A DNA stretch of 64,000 nucleotides. Origin: JBEKCB01 sp052139675 (lineage in GTDB: Bacteria > Planctomycetota > Brocadiia > CAIUPP01). Where the stretch lies: positions 9,797 through 73,796 of the forward strand of contig JBKQWE010000053.1 in the NCBI GenBank assembly GCA_052139675.1, given 5' to 3'. This document shows, piece by piece, positions 8,932 through 17,984 of this stretch (position 1 is the stretch's first letter; each line of letters opens with the position of its first letter). The position numbers were made by a program, and so were the translations under genes. The notes below the pieces were generated by a model. That model was given only the letters and a program-made list of their open reading frames with translations. It did not search any database and was not told the DNA's origin.

Positions 8932-10251
8932 TTGCCCGCAAGCGACGTGGAACTGAAACGCATCGAACTGGCCGTGGCGGCCGAGCGGGCCGTGCTGGTG
9001 GGCGCTTCGACCGAGAGCGCCACGGTCGCGCTGGAATCGCTCGAAGAAATACGCCGCCTCGCCGCGACGGCCCACGCGGTCGTCATCGCCGAAATGGTCC
9101 AGCACCGCCGCCTGCCCGACGGCGCCACCTACCTCGGCAAGGGCAAGGTCGAGGAACTCGCCGAGCTCTGCCGCGTCCAGAATGCCGACGTCGTCATCAT
9201 GGACGTGGACCTCAGTGCGGCGCAGGTCCGCAACCTGGAACAGATCACCGACCGCAAGGTCATTGACCGCACGGAGCTGATCCTCGACATCTTCGCGCGC
9301 GGCGCGCGCACCTCCGAAGCGTGCGACCAGGTGGAGCTGGCGCAGCTCGAGTACGCCTTCCCGCGGCTGCGGCGCATGTGGACGCACCTCGAACGGGTCG
9401 AGGGCGGCATCGGCATGCGCGGGCCCGGCGAGCGCCAGATCGAAACCGACCGCCGCCTGGTCCGCCGGCGCATTGAGGACCTGAAGCGCCGCATCGAACA
9501 CACCGGCCGGCGGCGCGCGCTCGAGGCGGCCTCGCGCAACGACGAGATCACCGCCTGCCTCGTCGGCTACACGAACGCCGGCAAGTCCACCCTGATGAAC
9601 GCGCTCACCGGCGCCGGCGTCCTCGCCGACGACAAGCTCTTCTCCACGCTCGACACGCGCACCCGCGCCTGCGACCTCGGCGAGGGCCGCAAGATCCTGC
9701 TGAGCGACACGGTCGGCTTCATCCGCCACCTGCCGCATCAACTGGTCGCGTCGTTCCATGCCACGCTCGAGGAGGCGCGCCAGGCCGACCTGTTGCTGCA
9801 CGTGGTGGATGTCAGCTCGCCCCAGGCGGAACAGCAGATGGATGCGGTGATGGACGTGCTGCGCCAGATCGGCTGCGCGGACCATGCGATCCTCTGCGTC
9901 GGCAACAAGGTGGACTTGATCGAGGAAGAGGCCCACCTGCCGGTGCTGCGGCGCCGGTTCGACGGCGCGGTGATGATCTCCGCGGCCACCGGCGCGGGCA
10001 TCGAGGCGCTCTGCGTGCGCATCCGCGCCATCCTCGACCGGAACGCGGTCAAGGTCGCCCTGACGATGCCGCCGGGCGCGGGCAAGCTCCAGGCGTTCCT
10101 GGCCGAGCACGCGGAGGTGCTTTCGCGCGACTACGGCGAAGAGGTCGTGCGGATGTCCGTGCGCATCGCCCCCAGGCATTTCGGCGCCATACGGAAAATG
10201 GGCGGCGTAATCCGGCGCGTCCCGCAAACCCTCCCCGCCGAGAGTCCCTGA
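8932..10251 (+). CDS. hflX: GTPase HflX (ribosome splitting/rescue factor)
   Basis: A 439-residue translational GTPase that binds the 50S subunit and splits stalled or hibernating ribosomes. The N-terminal HflX domain has YLGKGKVEELAELCR and the Gly-rich GGIGMRGPGERQIETDRRLV linker; the G domain has G1 GYTNAGKST (residues 211-219), G3 LLSDTVGFI and G4 VGNKVD. The length is normal for the family. The start is uncertain: TTG 8932 opens the frame just after GGAGG, and GTG 8947 is an alternative 16 nt after the same GGAGG. It stands alone between an efflux operon and a secreted protein gene. Confidence 0.93.
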   Translation: MPASDVELKRIELAVAAERAVLVGASTESATVALESLEEIRRLAATAHAVVIAEMVQHRRLPDGATYLGKGKVEELAELCRVQNADVVIMDVDLSAAQVRNLEQITDRKVIDRTELILDIFARGARTSEACDQVELAQLEYAFPRLRRMWTHLERVEGGIGMRGPGERQIETDRRLVRRRIEDLKRRIEHTGRRRALEAASRNDEITACLVGYTNAGKSTLMNALTGAGVLADDKLFSTLDTRTRACDLGEGRKILLSDTVGFIRHLPHQLVASFHATLEEARQADLLLHVVDVSSPQAEQQMDAVMDVLRQIGCADHAILCVGNKVDLIEEEAHLPVLRRRFDGAVMISAATGAGIEALCVRIRAILDRNAVKVALTMPPGAGKLQAFLAEHAEVLSRDYGEEVVRMSVRIAPRHFGAIRKMGGVIRRVPQTLPAESP

Positions 10252-10285
10252 CGGTCCGCCGCGCAGCGCCCAAGCGATAAAATGC

Positions 10286-10314
10286 TTGACACCGGCCGTC
10301 GCAAGCTGTATTAG
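10286..10314 (+). promoter_or_regulatory. promoter of the large secreted protein gene
   Basis: TTGACA (10286-10291), 17 bp, TATTAG (10309-10314), with TG directly before the -10 box. The start codon follows about 30 bp downstream with its own AGGAG. Confidence 0.55.
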
Positions 10315-10344
10315 TTGAGGTGCTTGCAGAAGGAGCGACCGGCC

Positions 10345-13300
10345 ATGCGGATGGCGGAAACCAAGCGTGCGCGCATGGGGCGCCGCAGGGCGACCATCCT
10401 GGCCTGCGCCGCGCTGGCCCTGTCCGCGGTCCTGCGCATTCCGGCGGCTCCGGCGCAAAGCTCCTCGCCGTTCGTCCTCGACCGCAAATTCTCCCGTGTC
10501 CCGGCCACCCAAGATCGAGTCGCCGCCGCCCCGGTCGTGAAGCCGCCGACATTGGACGGGACATTGACCGAGCCGTGCTGGACCCGCTGCACCGAGGAGG
10601 CCATCGAGTCCGACATGCCCGACGGAATTCCCTCGCGCGCGACCAGCGTGCGCGTCTGCCGCGACGACAAGAACCTTTACATCAGCTTCGACTGCCATGA
10701 GCCGGCCATCGCCCAAGTGCCGTTGGTCAAGCAGCCGCTGAAAGACGTCTGGAGCGAGGAGAACGCGCAGGTGTGGATTTCGGTCCCGGCGCTGGAGAAG
10801 GACTCCTTCCTTTTTGCCGTGGATCCGAACGGCTCACGATACCAGAAGAGCCTGCGCGAGGGCGTCCAATGGTCGCCGGAATGGGATGTGCAGACCTCGC
10901 GCACGGCGGAAGGCTGGATCGCGGAACTGGCGATTCCGTTCGCGAGCCTCGGCGTGAAGGAGTCGCCGCAGGGCGCGTCGTGGCGGATCAATTTCTGCCG
11001 CGACATCGCCGCCACCGGCGAGCGATGTTCCTGGAGCGCCACGATGGGCAACCGCGCGAATCCCGCAGCCTGGGGCACGTTATACTTCGGGCAGCGCGCC
11101 GCGTACGACGCCCAGACTGTCGCTCCGCGCCTGACGCTCTACGTGCTGGATGCGGCCGTCGGCGCGCCGGACAAGACGCTCCGCGCCGTCGTGCGCATCA
11201 AGCCGGGCTCCACGGACCTGGCCAAAACCAACCTGCGGGTGCGCCTGGAGGCAAACGATGAGGCGCAGGAAAAATTCGTCCCGGCGCCGGCGATCATCCC
11301 GGTCCGCGGAGAGCGCGTCAGCCTCATCCTGAACGTCGCCGGCCTGCCGCCCGGCGATTTCGCGCTCCATACGGACCTGGTGGACAAGGAAGGGACGGTC
11401 CTGGAGCGCGCCGAGGCCGCCGTGAAGAAGCCCGCGACCGCGGCGATTCCGCAGCGGGACGGCAAGCTCGGCATCCTCGTCCAGCCCATTCCGGTCAAAG
11501 CGAAGGCGGCCGCGTCATGGCCGATGACCGCCGGCGTGGCGCTTCCCATGGGAGCGATCTATTCCCCGGACAACGCCCGGCTGCTCGGACCGGACGGCCA
11601 GGAAGTCCCCTGTCGCGCGCAGGTGCGCGCCCGCTGGCCGACCGACGGAAGCATCCGTTGGCTGGGGCTGGATTTCCAAGCCGATATCGCGCGCAAGGGC
11701 GGCGAGCGCTTCACGCTCGAATACGGGCCGGAGGTGACCGCCGCAGCCATCCGCGGCTTCACCCGGAGCATCGAGGGGATGCGCTCCGACGCGGTCGCCG
11801 ATGCCTGGGTCACCGACACGGGCGACGCCTGGTGGGTGAACACCGGCGCGCTGTACTTCAACGTCAATTACAAACACTACTCCGGCATCGAAAACACCTG
11901 GGTGGACGTGACGGGCAACGGCCACTATGGCTCGGACGGGCAGATTCTGAACTCCGAGGTCGGCGGCTCCGGCCCGTACCTGGTGGACTCGTACGGCACC
12001 GTGTACCGCCTGGCCAATGATCCGAAGGTGCGCGTGGAGCTGGAGGAGTACAACGAGCTGCGCCTGGTGCTGCGCGTGGAAGGCCGGCTGCTGCCCGCCG
12101 ACCGGCCCGGGGCGAAGGACGCCGGGCGCTGCGTGCTGCGCATAACGGCGTACCTGGGAGAGCCGTTCCTGCGCGTCCAATGCAGTTTCGTCTTCAACGA
12201 GCGCACCTGGCACGGTCAGCCGAGCGATATCGGCATCTCGGAGCGCATGGACTTCCACATGGGCTTCGACGCCGTCTTCGGAACCCCCGAGGTTTTCCGC
12301 AAGCCCATCGAGCAGACCGGCGCAGTCTATCTCCAGAAGTTCGCGACGGACACCGTCCTTCTTCGGAGCGTCGCGCAGCCGCCGGCGGTGGACCTTCATC
12401 CGGCGCGCGCGCAGAACTGGGCCGCCGGAGTCGCGCGGGATCGCGGTTTCGCCGTGGACCTGCGCGACATGAACGAGCTCCACCCGAAGGAAATCGAGCT
12501 GACTCCGGAGAGCCGCGCCATCGTCCATTTCTGGCCGCCGCACGGCGACGAAAGATCCCGCAGCCTGAAGGCGGACGTGGACCGCACCACGGTCGGCGAG
12601 CTCGGCTTTGCCACCACCGGATCGCTGCTGGACCTGAGCGTGCCGGCCGCCTACGCCTCCGGCTTGAAGGACCGCGACGGGTTGTTCGATTTCGACGCGG
12701 TCCGCAACATGGATATTTCCGATCCCGCCGGCATCACGTTGACCTACGACATGCTCTATACGTTCGTGAAGGGTCCGCTGGACCCGGCCGAGGTCGGCGA
12801 GATCGCGCGCGCCTTCGAGCTGTGCCCCTGCGCCGTGCAGGACGCGCAAAGCCTCGCCGCGTCGGGCGTGCTGCGGGAAATGTTGTCGGCCCCGCGCGCC
12901 GACCGCGCCGCCACGATGCTCGCGCGCCTGCTCGCCGCGGAGAACCGCTTCCCCGCCGACGGCGATTTCAACTACATGGACGTGCGGCGCCATTGGCTGC
13001 CGGAGGAGCAGCGCTGGGGCCTGCGCAACTACTGGATGGGCGCCACCGAAGACCTGCCCGGCGCGCTCTGGCTGCTTTACCTGCAGACCGGCCGGCCGGA
13101 GATCTTCATCGCCGCGCAGAGGAACCTCCGGCACGTGCTCGGGATGGACCTGTGCAACGATTCCACCCCGGCGCTCGCCGCGCTGGCCGATCCGCGCCGG
13201 CGCAAGATCGCCGGCGCCTTCGGGGATGACAAGACGCCCGTGCACTGGCAGAGCACCTGCTGCGTCAGCGACCGCCACGCGCGCCTCCTCGGGCCGCTGC

Positions 13301-13857
13301 TGGCGTACTACCTCAGCGGCGATCTGGTCGCCCGCGACGCCGCGCTCCTCTGGGCGGAGGCGGCGAAGAACTACGGGCCCGCCACCTCCGGCGCCGACGG
13401 CATGGCGTATCTGGACAACCTGGTGGAGCTTCTCTCGCTGAGTTACGACCCCGTGCTGGTCGAGCGCGCGGGCGATTGCGCCGATTACCTGTTCCGCATG
13501 CCCGAGGATCCCCAGGAGACCGGCCAGTGGATTCCGGGATTGCGCGACTACCTGCGCGCCACCGGCGACGCGCGCGCGGCCGCGTACCTGCACGGCCTCG
13601 GCGCAAGACTGAAAGCCGCGCCGGCCCAGGAGCCCCGCTCGATCGGCCTGCTGCGCGACCTGCACGCGGCTACCGGCGAGGCGGGCTTTATGGGCCAGGC
13701 TTCGAAGCTCGTCGAAAACCTCGAGAAACTGGTGCGCAGCAGCCCCTCGAACGCCGACGAGGACCTGCGGTTCTCCTGGGACGATTTCTGCGCCTACGTC
13801 TTCGGCGCGGCGGAGCCGCCCGCGCCGCCCCCGTCGGCCGGCGCGCCGGCGAAGTAG
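10345..13857 (+). CDS. secreted CBM9-like plus PcRGLX/YetA-like carbohydrate-active protein
   Basis: About 1170 residues, probably extracytoplasmic and acting on a polysaccharide. After a signal peptide (RRRATILACAALALSAVL, cleavage near APAQ) comes a domain like CBM9 (about 60-250: LDGTLTEPCWTRC, LYISFDCHE, SRTAEGWIAELAIPFASLGV). From about 370 the pattern LPMGAIYSPDNARLLGPDGQ then RWPTDGSIRWLGLDF matches the PcRGLX/YetA-like exo-rhamnogalacturonan-lyase N-terminal barrel. The last 300 residues look like an alpha/alpha toroid. ATG 10345 has AGGAG 9 nt upstream. The catalytic activity is inferred from family resemblance only. Confidence 0.78.
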   Translation: MRMAETKRARMGRRRATILACAALALSAVLRIPAAPAQSSSPFVLDRKFSRVPATQDRVAAAPVVKPPTLDGTLTEPCWTRCTEEAIESDMPDGIPSRATSVRVCRDDKNLYISFDCHEPAIAQVPLVKQPLKDVWSEENAQVWISVPALEKDSFLFAVDPNGSRYQKSLREGVQWSPEWDVQTSRTAEGWIAELAIPFASLGVKESPQGASWRINFCRDIAATGERCSWSATMGNRANPAAWGTLYFGQRAAYDAQTVAPRLTLYVLDAAVGAPDKTLRAVVRIKPGSTDLAKTNLRVRLEANDEAQEKFVPAPAIIPVRGERVSLILNVAGLPPGDFALHTDLVDKEGTVLERAEAAVKKPATAAIPQRDGKLGILVQPIPVKAKAAASWPMTAGVALPMGAIYSPDNARLLGPDGQEVPCRAQVRARWPTDGSIRWLGLDFQADIARKGGERFTLEYGPEVTAAAIRGFTRSIEGMRSDAVADAWVTDTGDAWWVNTGALYFNVNYKHYSGIENTWVDVTGNGHYGSDGQILNSEVGGSGPYLVDSYGTVYRLANDPKVRVELEEYNELRLVLRVEGRLLPADRPGAKDAGRCVLRITAYLGEPFLRVQCSFVFNERTWHGQPSDIGISERMDFHMGFDAVFGTPEVFRKPIEQTGAVYLQKFATDTVLLRSVAQPPAVDLHPARAQNWAAGVARDRGFAVDLRDMNELHPKEIELTPESRAIVHFWPPHGDERSRSLKADVDRTTVGELGFATTGSLLDLSVPAAYASGLKDRDGLFDFDAVRNMDISDPAGITLTYDMLYTFVKGPLDPAEVGEIARAFELCPCAVQDAQSLAASGVLREMLSAPRADRAATMLARLLAAENRFPADGDFNYMDVRRHWLPEEQRWGLRNYWMGATEDLPGALWLLYLQTGRPEIFIAAQRNLRHVLGMDLCNDSTPALAALADPRRRKIAGAFGDDKTPVHWQSTCCVSDRHARLLGPLLAYYLSGDLVARDAALLWAEAAKNYGPATSGADGMAYLDNLVELLSLSYDPVLVERAGDCADYLFRMPEDPQETGQWIPGLRDYLRATGDARAAAYLHGLGARLKAAPAQEPRSIGLLRDLHAATGEAGFMGQASKLVENLEKLVRSSPSNADEDLRFSWDDFCAYVFGAAEPPAPPPSAGAPAK

Positions 13858-13888
13858 CCTTTGGCCGGCGGCGCCGCGCGCGTCGCTC

Positions 13889-13917
13889 TTGGAATCTTCC
13901 TGAAAAGCTGGTAACTT
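13889..13917 (+). promoter_or_regulatory. promoter of DUF116-aroA unit
   Basis: TTGGAA (13889-13894), 17 bp, TAACTT (13912-13917), with TGG before the -10. It lies 30 bp upstream of the DUF116 start. Confidence 0.4.
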
Positions 13918-13946
13918 ACTTGAATCCCTGAACCGGAGCAGGTCTC

Positions 13947-14396
13947 ATGCCCGCGCTGCAGAATGCCGTCATCTGGATCAATCGCCTTCGCAACCGCACC
14001 TCCTCGCGGCGATATCCGCCGGAGAACGTGCTGGTCCTGCTGCCCCATTGCCTTCAGCACCAGGCCTGCAAGGAGCCGGTGAGAGAGGCGATCCGCAACT
14101 GCAAGGGCTGCGGCCGGTGCAAGATGAAGGACCTGCGCGCCATGGCGGAGCGCATCGGCGTGCGGGTGCACGTCGCCTCCGGCGGACGCGAAGCGCTCGA
14201 ACGCGCGCGCGCGCCGGAGGTCCGCGTTATCCTGGCGGTCGCGTGCAGCAAGGAGCTCTCCGAGGGAATCCGCGCCGCGTTCCCGAAGCGTGTGATCGGC
14301 ATCCTGAATTCCTGGCCTCACGGCCCCTGCAAGGACACCGACGTGGACGTCCGCCAGGTTGAATCCGCCCTGAACCGGCTGGTCAAGCGAGGCTGA
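13947..14396 (+). CDS. DUF116 family protein
   Basis: A 149-residue protein whose function is not known. It belongs to the Cys-rich DUF116 group: VLLPHCLQHQACKEPVREAI followed by CKGCGRCKM (residues 33-65), then a Rossmann-like half and the PHGPCKDTDVD motif near the end. The Cys cluster could bind a metal or an iron-sulphur centre; this is inference. It lies 3 bp before aroA, so the two are cotranscribed, though no functional tie to the shikimate pathway is established. GGAGCAGG precedes the ATG. Confidence 0.8.
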   Translation: MPALQNAVIWINRLRNRTSSRRYPPENVLVLLPHCLQHQACKEPVREAIRNCKGCGRCKMKDLRAMAERIGVRVHVASGGREALERARAPEVRVILAVACSKELSEGIRAAFPKRVIGILNSWPHGPCKDTDVDVRQVESALNRLVKRG

Positions 14397-14399
14397 ACC

Positions 14400-15671
14400 G
14401 TGATCCTCACCGCCGAAAAATCCGTCCTCTCCGGCGAAGTCACCGTCCCGGCCTCCAAGTCGCACACGATCCGCGCGCTGACCCTGGCGACGCTCGCCCG
14501 CGGGAAAAGCGTCATCTCGAATCCGCTCGACTCCGCCGACACGCGCTCCTGCGTGGGCGCCTGCCGGGCGCTCGGCGCGGAAATCCACGCCGAAGGAGAA
14601 ACCTGGACCGTCCAGGGCGCCGCCGGGCAGCTCCGCATCGCCGAAAACGTAATTGACGTCGAGAACTCCGGCACCACGCTCTACATCGCCCTCGGTATGG
14701 CCGCGCTGGTGGACGGATGGAACGTGCTCACCGGCGACCGCCAGACCCGCCGCCGCACCGCGCTGAACCTGATCGGAGCCCTGAACGCTCTCGGCGCGCG
14801 CGTCGAGAGCATGCTCGGCAACGGCTGCGCGCCGATCCTCGTCCACGGTCCGCTCCAGGGCGGCCAGGCCAGCCTCGCGTGCCCCACTTCGCAATACCTC
14901 ACCAGCCTGCTCATCGCCGCGCCGCTCGCCCGGCTGGATTCGACGATCGTCGCCACGCAGCTCAACGAGGAGCCGTACGTCCTCATGACGCTCGACTGGC
15001 TGCGCAAGCTCAACGTCCGGGTCACGCACCGGGACCTGCGCGAGTTCAGCATTCCCGGCGGGCAGGAATACGCCGCGTTCGAGCAGCGCATCCAGGGCGA
15101 CTTCTCCTCGGCGACTTTCTTCCTCTGCGCCGCCGCGCTCACCGGGTCGGAGATCACGCTGCGCGGCCTGGACATGGACGACGCCCAGGGCGACAAGGAG
15201 GTGGTGAACATGCTCCGCAGGATGGGCGCGGAAACGCAGGCGCTGCCCGGCGCCGTTCGGATTCGCGGCCGCGCCTTGAAGGGCGTTGAACTGGACCTCA
15301 ACGCCACGCCCGACGCGCTTCCGGCGCTCGCGGTCACCGCCTGCTTCGCCGAAGGGACGACGAAACTGCTCAATGTCCCGCAGGCGCGCATCAAGGAGAC
15401 CGACCGCATCCGAGTCATGCGCGAGGTCGTCAACGCGCTCGGCGGAAAAGCGGAGGAACTGCCGGACGGCCTGGTGGTCCACGGCGTGGGACTGCGCGGC
15501 GGAAAAGCGCCCGGTCACGCCGACCATCGCGTCGTCATGGCCTGCGCCATCGCGGGGCTGGCCTCCGAAAAACCCGTCGAGGTGGACACCGCCGAGGCCG
15601 TCAGCATCACCTTCCCGAGTTTCGTGGACCTGATGACCCGCTGCGGCGCCAGGATGAAGATCACGGCGTGA
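14400..15671 (+). CDS. aroA: 3-phosphoshikimate 1-carboxyvinyltransferase (EPSP synthase)
   Basis: Step six of the shikimate pathway: transfers enolpyruvate from PEP to shikimate-3-phosphate. The 423-residue sequence shows the family hallmarks: PASKSHTIRALTLA at residue 17, NSGTTLYIALGM (near 85-100), TGDRQTRRRTALNLIGALNA, and the late KETDRIRVMREVVNALG region with PGHADHRVVMACAIAGL. The start is GTG at 14400, 3 bp after the DUF116 stop; GCGAGGC is the only weak ribosome-binding candidate. The gene is convergent with the minus-strand gene ending at 15686, only 14 bp away. Confidence 0.95.
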   Translation: MILTAEKSVLSGEVTVPASKSHTIRALTLATLARGKSVISNPLDSADTRSCVGACRALGAEIHAEGETWTVQGAAGQLRIAENVIDVENSGTTLYIALGMAALVDGWNVLTGDRQTRRRTALNLIGALNALGARVESMLGNGCAPILVHGPLQGGQASLACPTSQYLTSLLIAAPLARLDSTIVATQLNEEPYVLMTLDWLRKLNVRVTHRDLREFSIPGGQEYAAFEQRIQGDFSSATFFLCAAALTGSEITLRGLDMDDAQGDKEVVNMLRRMGAETQALPGAVRIRGRALKGVELDLNATPDALPALAVTACFAEGTTKLLNVPQARIKETDRIRVMREVVNALGGKAEELPDGLVVHGVGLRGGKAPGHADHRVVMACAIAGLASEKPVEVDTAEAVSITFPSFVDLMTRCGARMKITA

Positions 15672-15685
15672 CGCTCTCTGCGCCG

Positions 15686-16306
15686 CTACTTCGCGGCGAA
15701 CCGGATCTTCACCGCATTCGACCGGAACAGCTCGGCGCGGTCGAACTCCTTCTCGAACCGCCGGAGCAGCTTTTGTTCGTCCTCGAACGGCCTGCGCTCG
15801 AGCCTTGCCGCGTTCGGTGCGAGGAAGCCTTTGAAATAGATCACCTGCACGTAGTATTCGCCCGGCGGCAGCGTTCGGGAAGCGCTCTCGGCCGTGGGGG
15901 GGATATAGCCGGCCGTGAGCCGCTCGACGCAGCCGACGTAACAGAGCGACGGCACGAATGTCCAGTCCTCGGCGCGGAGCGCGGTTCTCGAGGCCTCGTC
16001 GCGCTCGATCAGGTCGCCGAGGTACTTATGGTCGCTGCTGAAGATCGCCAGCGTGGCGGGCAGCGGCGTCTGGACGCCGAGGAAAGGGTTGTAGAACTCC
16101 TCGCCGCCGCCACTGTTGAGGAAGCGGATGTCCACAGAAAACGGCTCGCCCAGCGTCACGGTCTGCGAGTCCACCGAGATCGTCGCGGACCCTCGCGACG
16201 AGCCGGAATTGAGGTCGCGCTTCTCGCCGGCCCACTCCGGCGCGTTCTCGGCCGCAAGCGAACCGGCGCACAGGGTCAGCCATACGGCGGCGATGATCAG
16301 GCGCAT
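15686..16306 (-). CDS. secreted protein of unknown function
   Basis: Not recognised. 206 residues from ATG 16306, chosen because AAGGAG lies 6 nt upstream and it gives a clean signal peptide (MRLIIAAVWLTLCAGSLAAE). The mature part looks all-beta, with an immunoglobulin-like start (ATISVDSQTVTLGEPFSVDI) and a later PPGEYYVQVIYFKGFL strand, resembling bacterial extracellular Ig-like domains that describe a property set by a threshold. Two Cys (SLCYVGC) may form a disulphide. It is monocistronic with its own promoter at 16372-16400. Confidence 0.7.
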   Translation of the reverse strand: MRLIIAAVWLTLCAGSLAAENAPEWAGEKRDLNSGSSRGSATISVDSQTVTLGEPFSVDIRFLNSGGGEEFYNPFLGVQTPLPATLAIFSSDHKYLGDLIERDEASRTALRAEDWTFVPSLCYVGCVERLTAGYIPPTAESASRTLPPGEYYVQVIYFKGFLAPNAARLERRPFEDEQKLLRRFEKEFDRAELFRSNAVKIRFAAK

Positions 16307-16371
16307 GACGAACTCCTTGCTTTGAACCAGTTCCATCCTTTCGGTCTGTCGCTTCGGCAGCGGCAATGACC

Positions 16372-16400
16372 ATGCTACCGGCCCGCCGGGAAACGCGCAA
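16372..16400 (-). promoter_or_regulatory. promoter of the secreted protein gene
   Basis: On the minus strand TTGCGC (16400-16395), 17 bp, TAGCAT (16377-16372), about 65 bp upstream of ATG 16306. Confidence 0.35.
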
Positions 16401-16479
16401 CCTTAGCCGAGTATCGCCGCAGGTTCGCCTGCAAGGTTCAGCTTGCGGGAGGCCTCCGGAAAATTTTTCATCCGAGCAC

Positions 16480-16508
16480 TTGACAACGGAGAGACGGTGA
16501 TGTAAAGT
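16480..16508 (+). promoter_or_regulatory. promoter of the membrane protein/regulator pair
   Basis: TTGACA (16480-16485), 17 bp, TAAAGT (16503-16508), with TG directly before the -10 box. The leader to ATG 16594 is about 80 nt. Confidence 0.55.
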
Positions 16509-16593
16509 GCTTTGCGGTACAAAGGCGATGGTCGCCGGGGCTGCGGGTGTGCAGGGAATGGGCCGGTTGCCGGCGCTCGCGAAGGAGAGAGAA

Positions 16594-17205
16594 ATGAACG
16601 AGAACGAGGCGGTGGAACAACTGGCGACGATCCGGCGCATCATGGAAAGCGCCACGCGGATGACGACGCTTCCGGGCAAGGCGGCGGTCTGCGGCGGCGT
16701 CTTGGCGCTGATCGGCTGCGGCGTCAGTTACTGGAAAATGCGCTCGCTCGACTTCGCCGAGATGGCGAACCTGCTGCCGGAGGACTGCCGCGCGCTGGTC
16801 GCGATGTGGGCGCTGATCGCCATCGCCGGAATCGGGATCAACGTCCTTCTGACGCTGCGCCTGGCCCGCAAGCGCGGCGTGAACGCATGGTCGCGGTTGG
16901 CGCAACTGGCCGGCTATGCGATGGCCCCCGCGCTCCTCGCGGCGACCGCCCTGAGCGTGGCGCTGATCGGGAACGCGCAGTGGCGCCTGATCGCGCCGAC
17001 CTGGATGATGCTCTACGGCGTCGCCCTCTGGATGGCCGGCATCCTTTCCGTCCGCGCGCCGGGGATGCTCGGCGGCGTGTTCTTCGCGGCCGGCATCGTG
17101 ACGCTCTTCTGGGCCGCGCCGGCCGCCCTGGCGATGGTCGCGCTGACGTTCGGCCTGGCGCACGTGGCCTTCGGAATCTACCTGATCTCGCGCTTCGGGG
17201 AATGA
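16594..17205 (+). CDS. multi-pass membrane protein of unknown function
   Basis: 203 residues with about six hydrophobic helices (30-47, 70-90, 110-130, 137-157, 160-180, 180-200) after a short soluble N-terminus (NENEAVEQLATIRRIMESAT). No catalytic motif is visible. It sits 4 bp before a small winged-helix regulator, a pairing common for membrane proteins whose expression is controlled by that regulator. ATG 16594 has GAAGGAGAGA 3-4 nt upstream. Confidence 0.75.
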   Translation: MNENEAVEQLATIRRIMESATRMTTLPGKAAVCGGVLALIGCGVSYWKMRSLDFAEMANLLPEDCRALVAMWALIAIAGIGINVLLTLRLARKRGVNAWSRLAQLAGYAMAPALLAATALSVALIGNAQWRLIAPTWMMLYGVALWMAGILSVRAPGMLGGVFFAAGIVTLFWAAPAALAMVALTFGLAHVAFGIYLISRFGE

Positions 17206-17209
17206 ACCG

Positions 17210-17527
17210 ATGGACGCCATTCCCTCGCCGGAAGGCATTGACAAGCTCATCCACGAGCGCGCGCGGCTCGGCATCATGTCGAGCCTCGCCGCGGCCGGGC
17301 CGATGACGTTCTCCGAGTTGAAGGGAACCCTGGGCATGACCGACGGCAACCTGAGCGTGCATGCGCGCGTCCTCGAGGAGGCCGGCTATATCCGCATCGA
17401 GAAGAAGTTCATCGGCCGCAAGCCGCAGACGACCATGTCGTTGACCGCGAAGGGGTCCAAGGCGTTCACGGACTACGTGGCGTACCTGGAAAGCATTGTC
17501 GCGCCGAAGAAAGCGAAGAAGGGATGA
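17210..17527 (+). CDS. small winged-helix transcriptional regulator
   Basis: A 105-residue single-domain winged helix of the HTH_34/ArsR-like class. It has helix 1 IDKLIHERARLGIMSSL, recognition region MTFSELKGTLGMTDGNLSVH, then ARVLEEAGYIRIEKKFIGRK as the wing and a C-terminal helix that would dimerise. No Cys pair for metal sensing. It is cotranscribed with the membrane protein upstream and followed by a terminator at 17662-17696. Probably a local regulator of this pair. Confidence 0.85.
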   Translation: MDAIPSPEGIDKLIHERARLGIMSSLAAAGPMTFSELKGTLGMTDGNLSVHARVLEEAGYIRIEKKFIGRKPQTTMSLTAKGSKAFTDYVAYLESIVAPKKAKKG

Positions 17528-17574
17528 TTTCGAATGTCGAGCGTCCATGACAGCATCGAGAGGAACGCTCTAGT

Positions 17575-17640
17575 CTCGTCCTCGGCCTTCTGTAACGTCT
17601 GTTCGAGGACGAGGACGAGGACGACGACGAGGACTAGGAC
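17575..17640. repeat. GAGGAC low-complexity repeat with inverted copy
   Basis: 17604-17640 is a run of GAGGAC/GACGAC hexamer variants. Its first decamer CGAGGACGAG (17604-17613) is a perfect inverted copy of CTCGTCCTCG (17575-17584), so a 10-bp stem with a 19-nt loop can form. It lies between the regulator stop and a terminator and is probably untranslated. Confidence 0.6.
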
Positions 17641-17661
17641 GATTCGGCGGACTCAGATCCG

Positions 17662-17696
17662 CAGGTAACTCAGGTCGAGTGCCTGTATCTTTTTTT
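17662..17696 (+). terminator. intrinsic terminator
   Basis: CAGGTAACTC (17662-17671 region) pairs imperfectly with GAGTGCCTG (17677-17685) and is followed by TATC and seven T residues (17690-17696). It ends the 16594-17527 transcript. Confidence 0.55.
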
Positions 17697-17714
17697 CAGG
17701 ACGGAAAGGAGCGC

Positions 17715-17984
17715 ATGATGTCGGAGAATGTGGAGTGCCCGTTGTGCCGGTTGCGGAGCGGCGCCAGGGAGTTCATGAAGGCGCAGAATGCGGAGGAAGC
17801 ATGCTCGTGCGCGAAGGCGCCCCTGGCGCTGATGGCGCTGCCGATGCGCCTTGGATGCGGACTCCTGGCGGCGGGAACTTTTTTTATTGCCCGCTGGCTT
17901 TATCAAGCAAAGTCCTTTGTGCACTCGCCGTGCCCGTTCGCCGCGGCGCGGCCGGCCGAGCAGGACGCGGAGCAACACTCATGA
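17715..17984 (+). CDS. small Cys-rich protein with one membrane segment
   Basis: Not recognised. 89 residues from ATG 17715 (AAAGGAG 4-5 nt upstream; a second ATG follows at 17718). The N-terminus has CPLC, later CSC, then one hydrophobic segment (LGCGLLAAGTFFIARWLY, about 50-67) and a short tail. The CPLC pair may bind zinc or be redox-active. Its stop overlaps the uppS start (ATGA), so it is translationally coupled to polyprenyl synthesis. Confidence 0.6.
   Translation: MMSENVECPLCRLRSGAREFMKAQNAEEACSCAKAPLALMALPMRLGCGLLAAGTFFIARWLYQAKSFVHSPCPFAAARPAEQDAEQHS

Noticed and set aside
11515..13665. 716-codon minus-strand frame
   Set aside because: Shadow of the large secreted carbohydrate-active protein gene, which has a promoter, ribosome-binding site and clear domains.
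17604..17640. GAGGAC repeat as a coding Asp/Glu-rich protein
   Set aside because: No frame with a start and ribosome-binding site covers it; it lies between a gene stop and a terminator.
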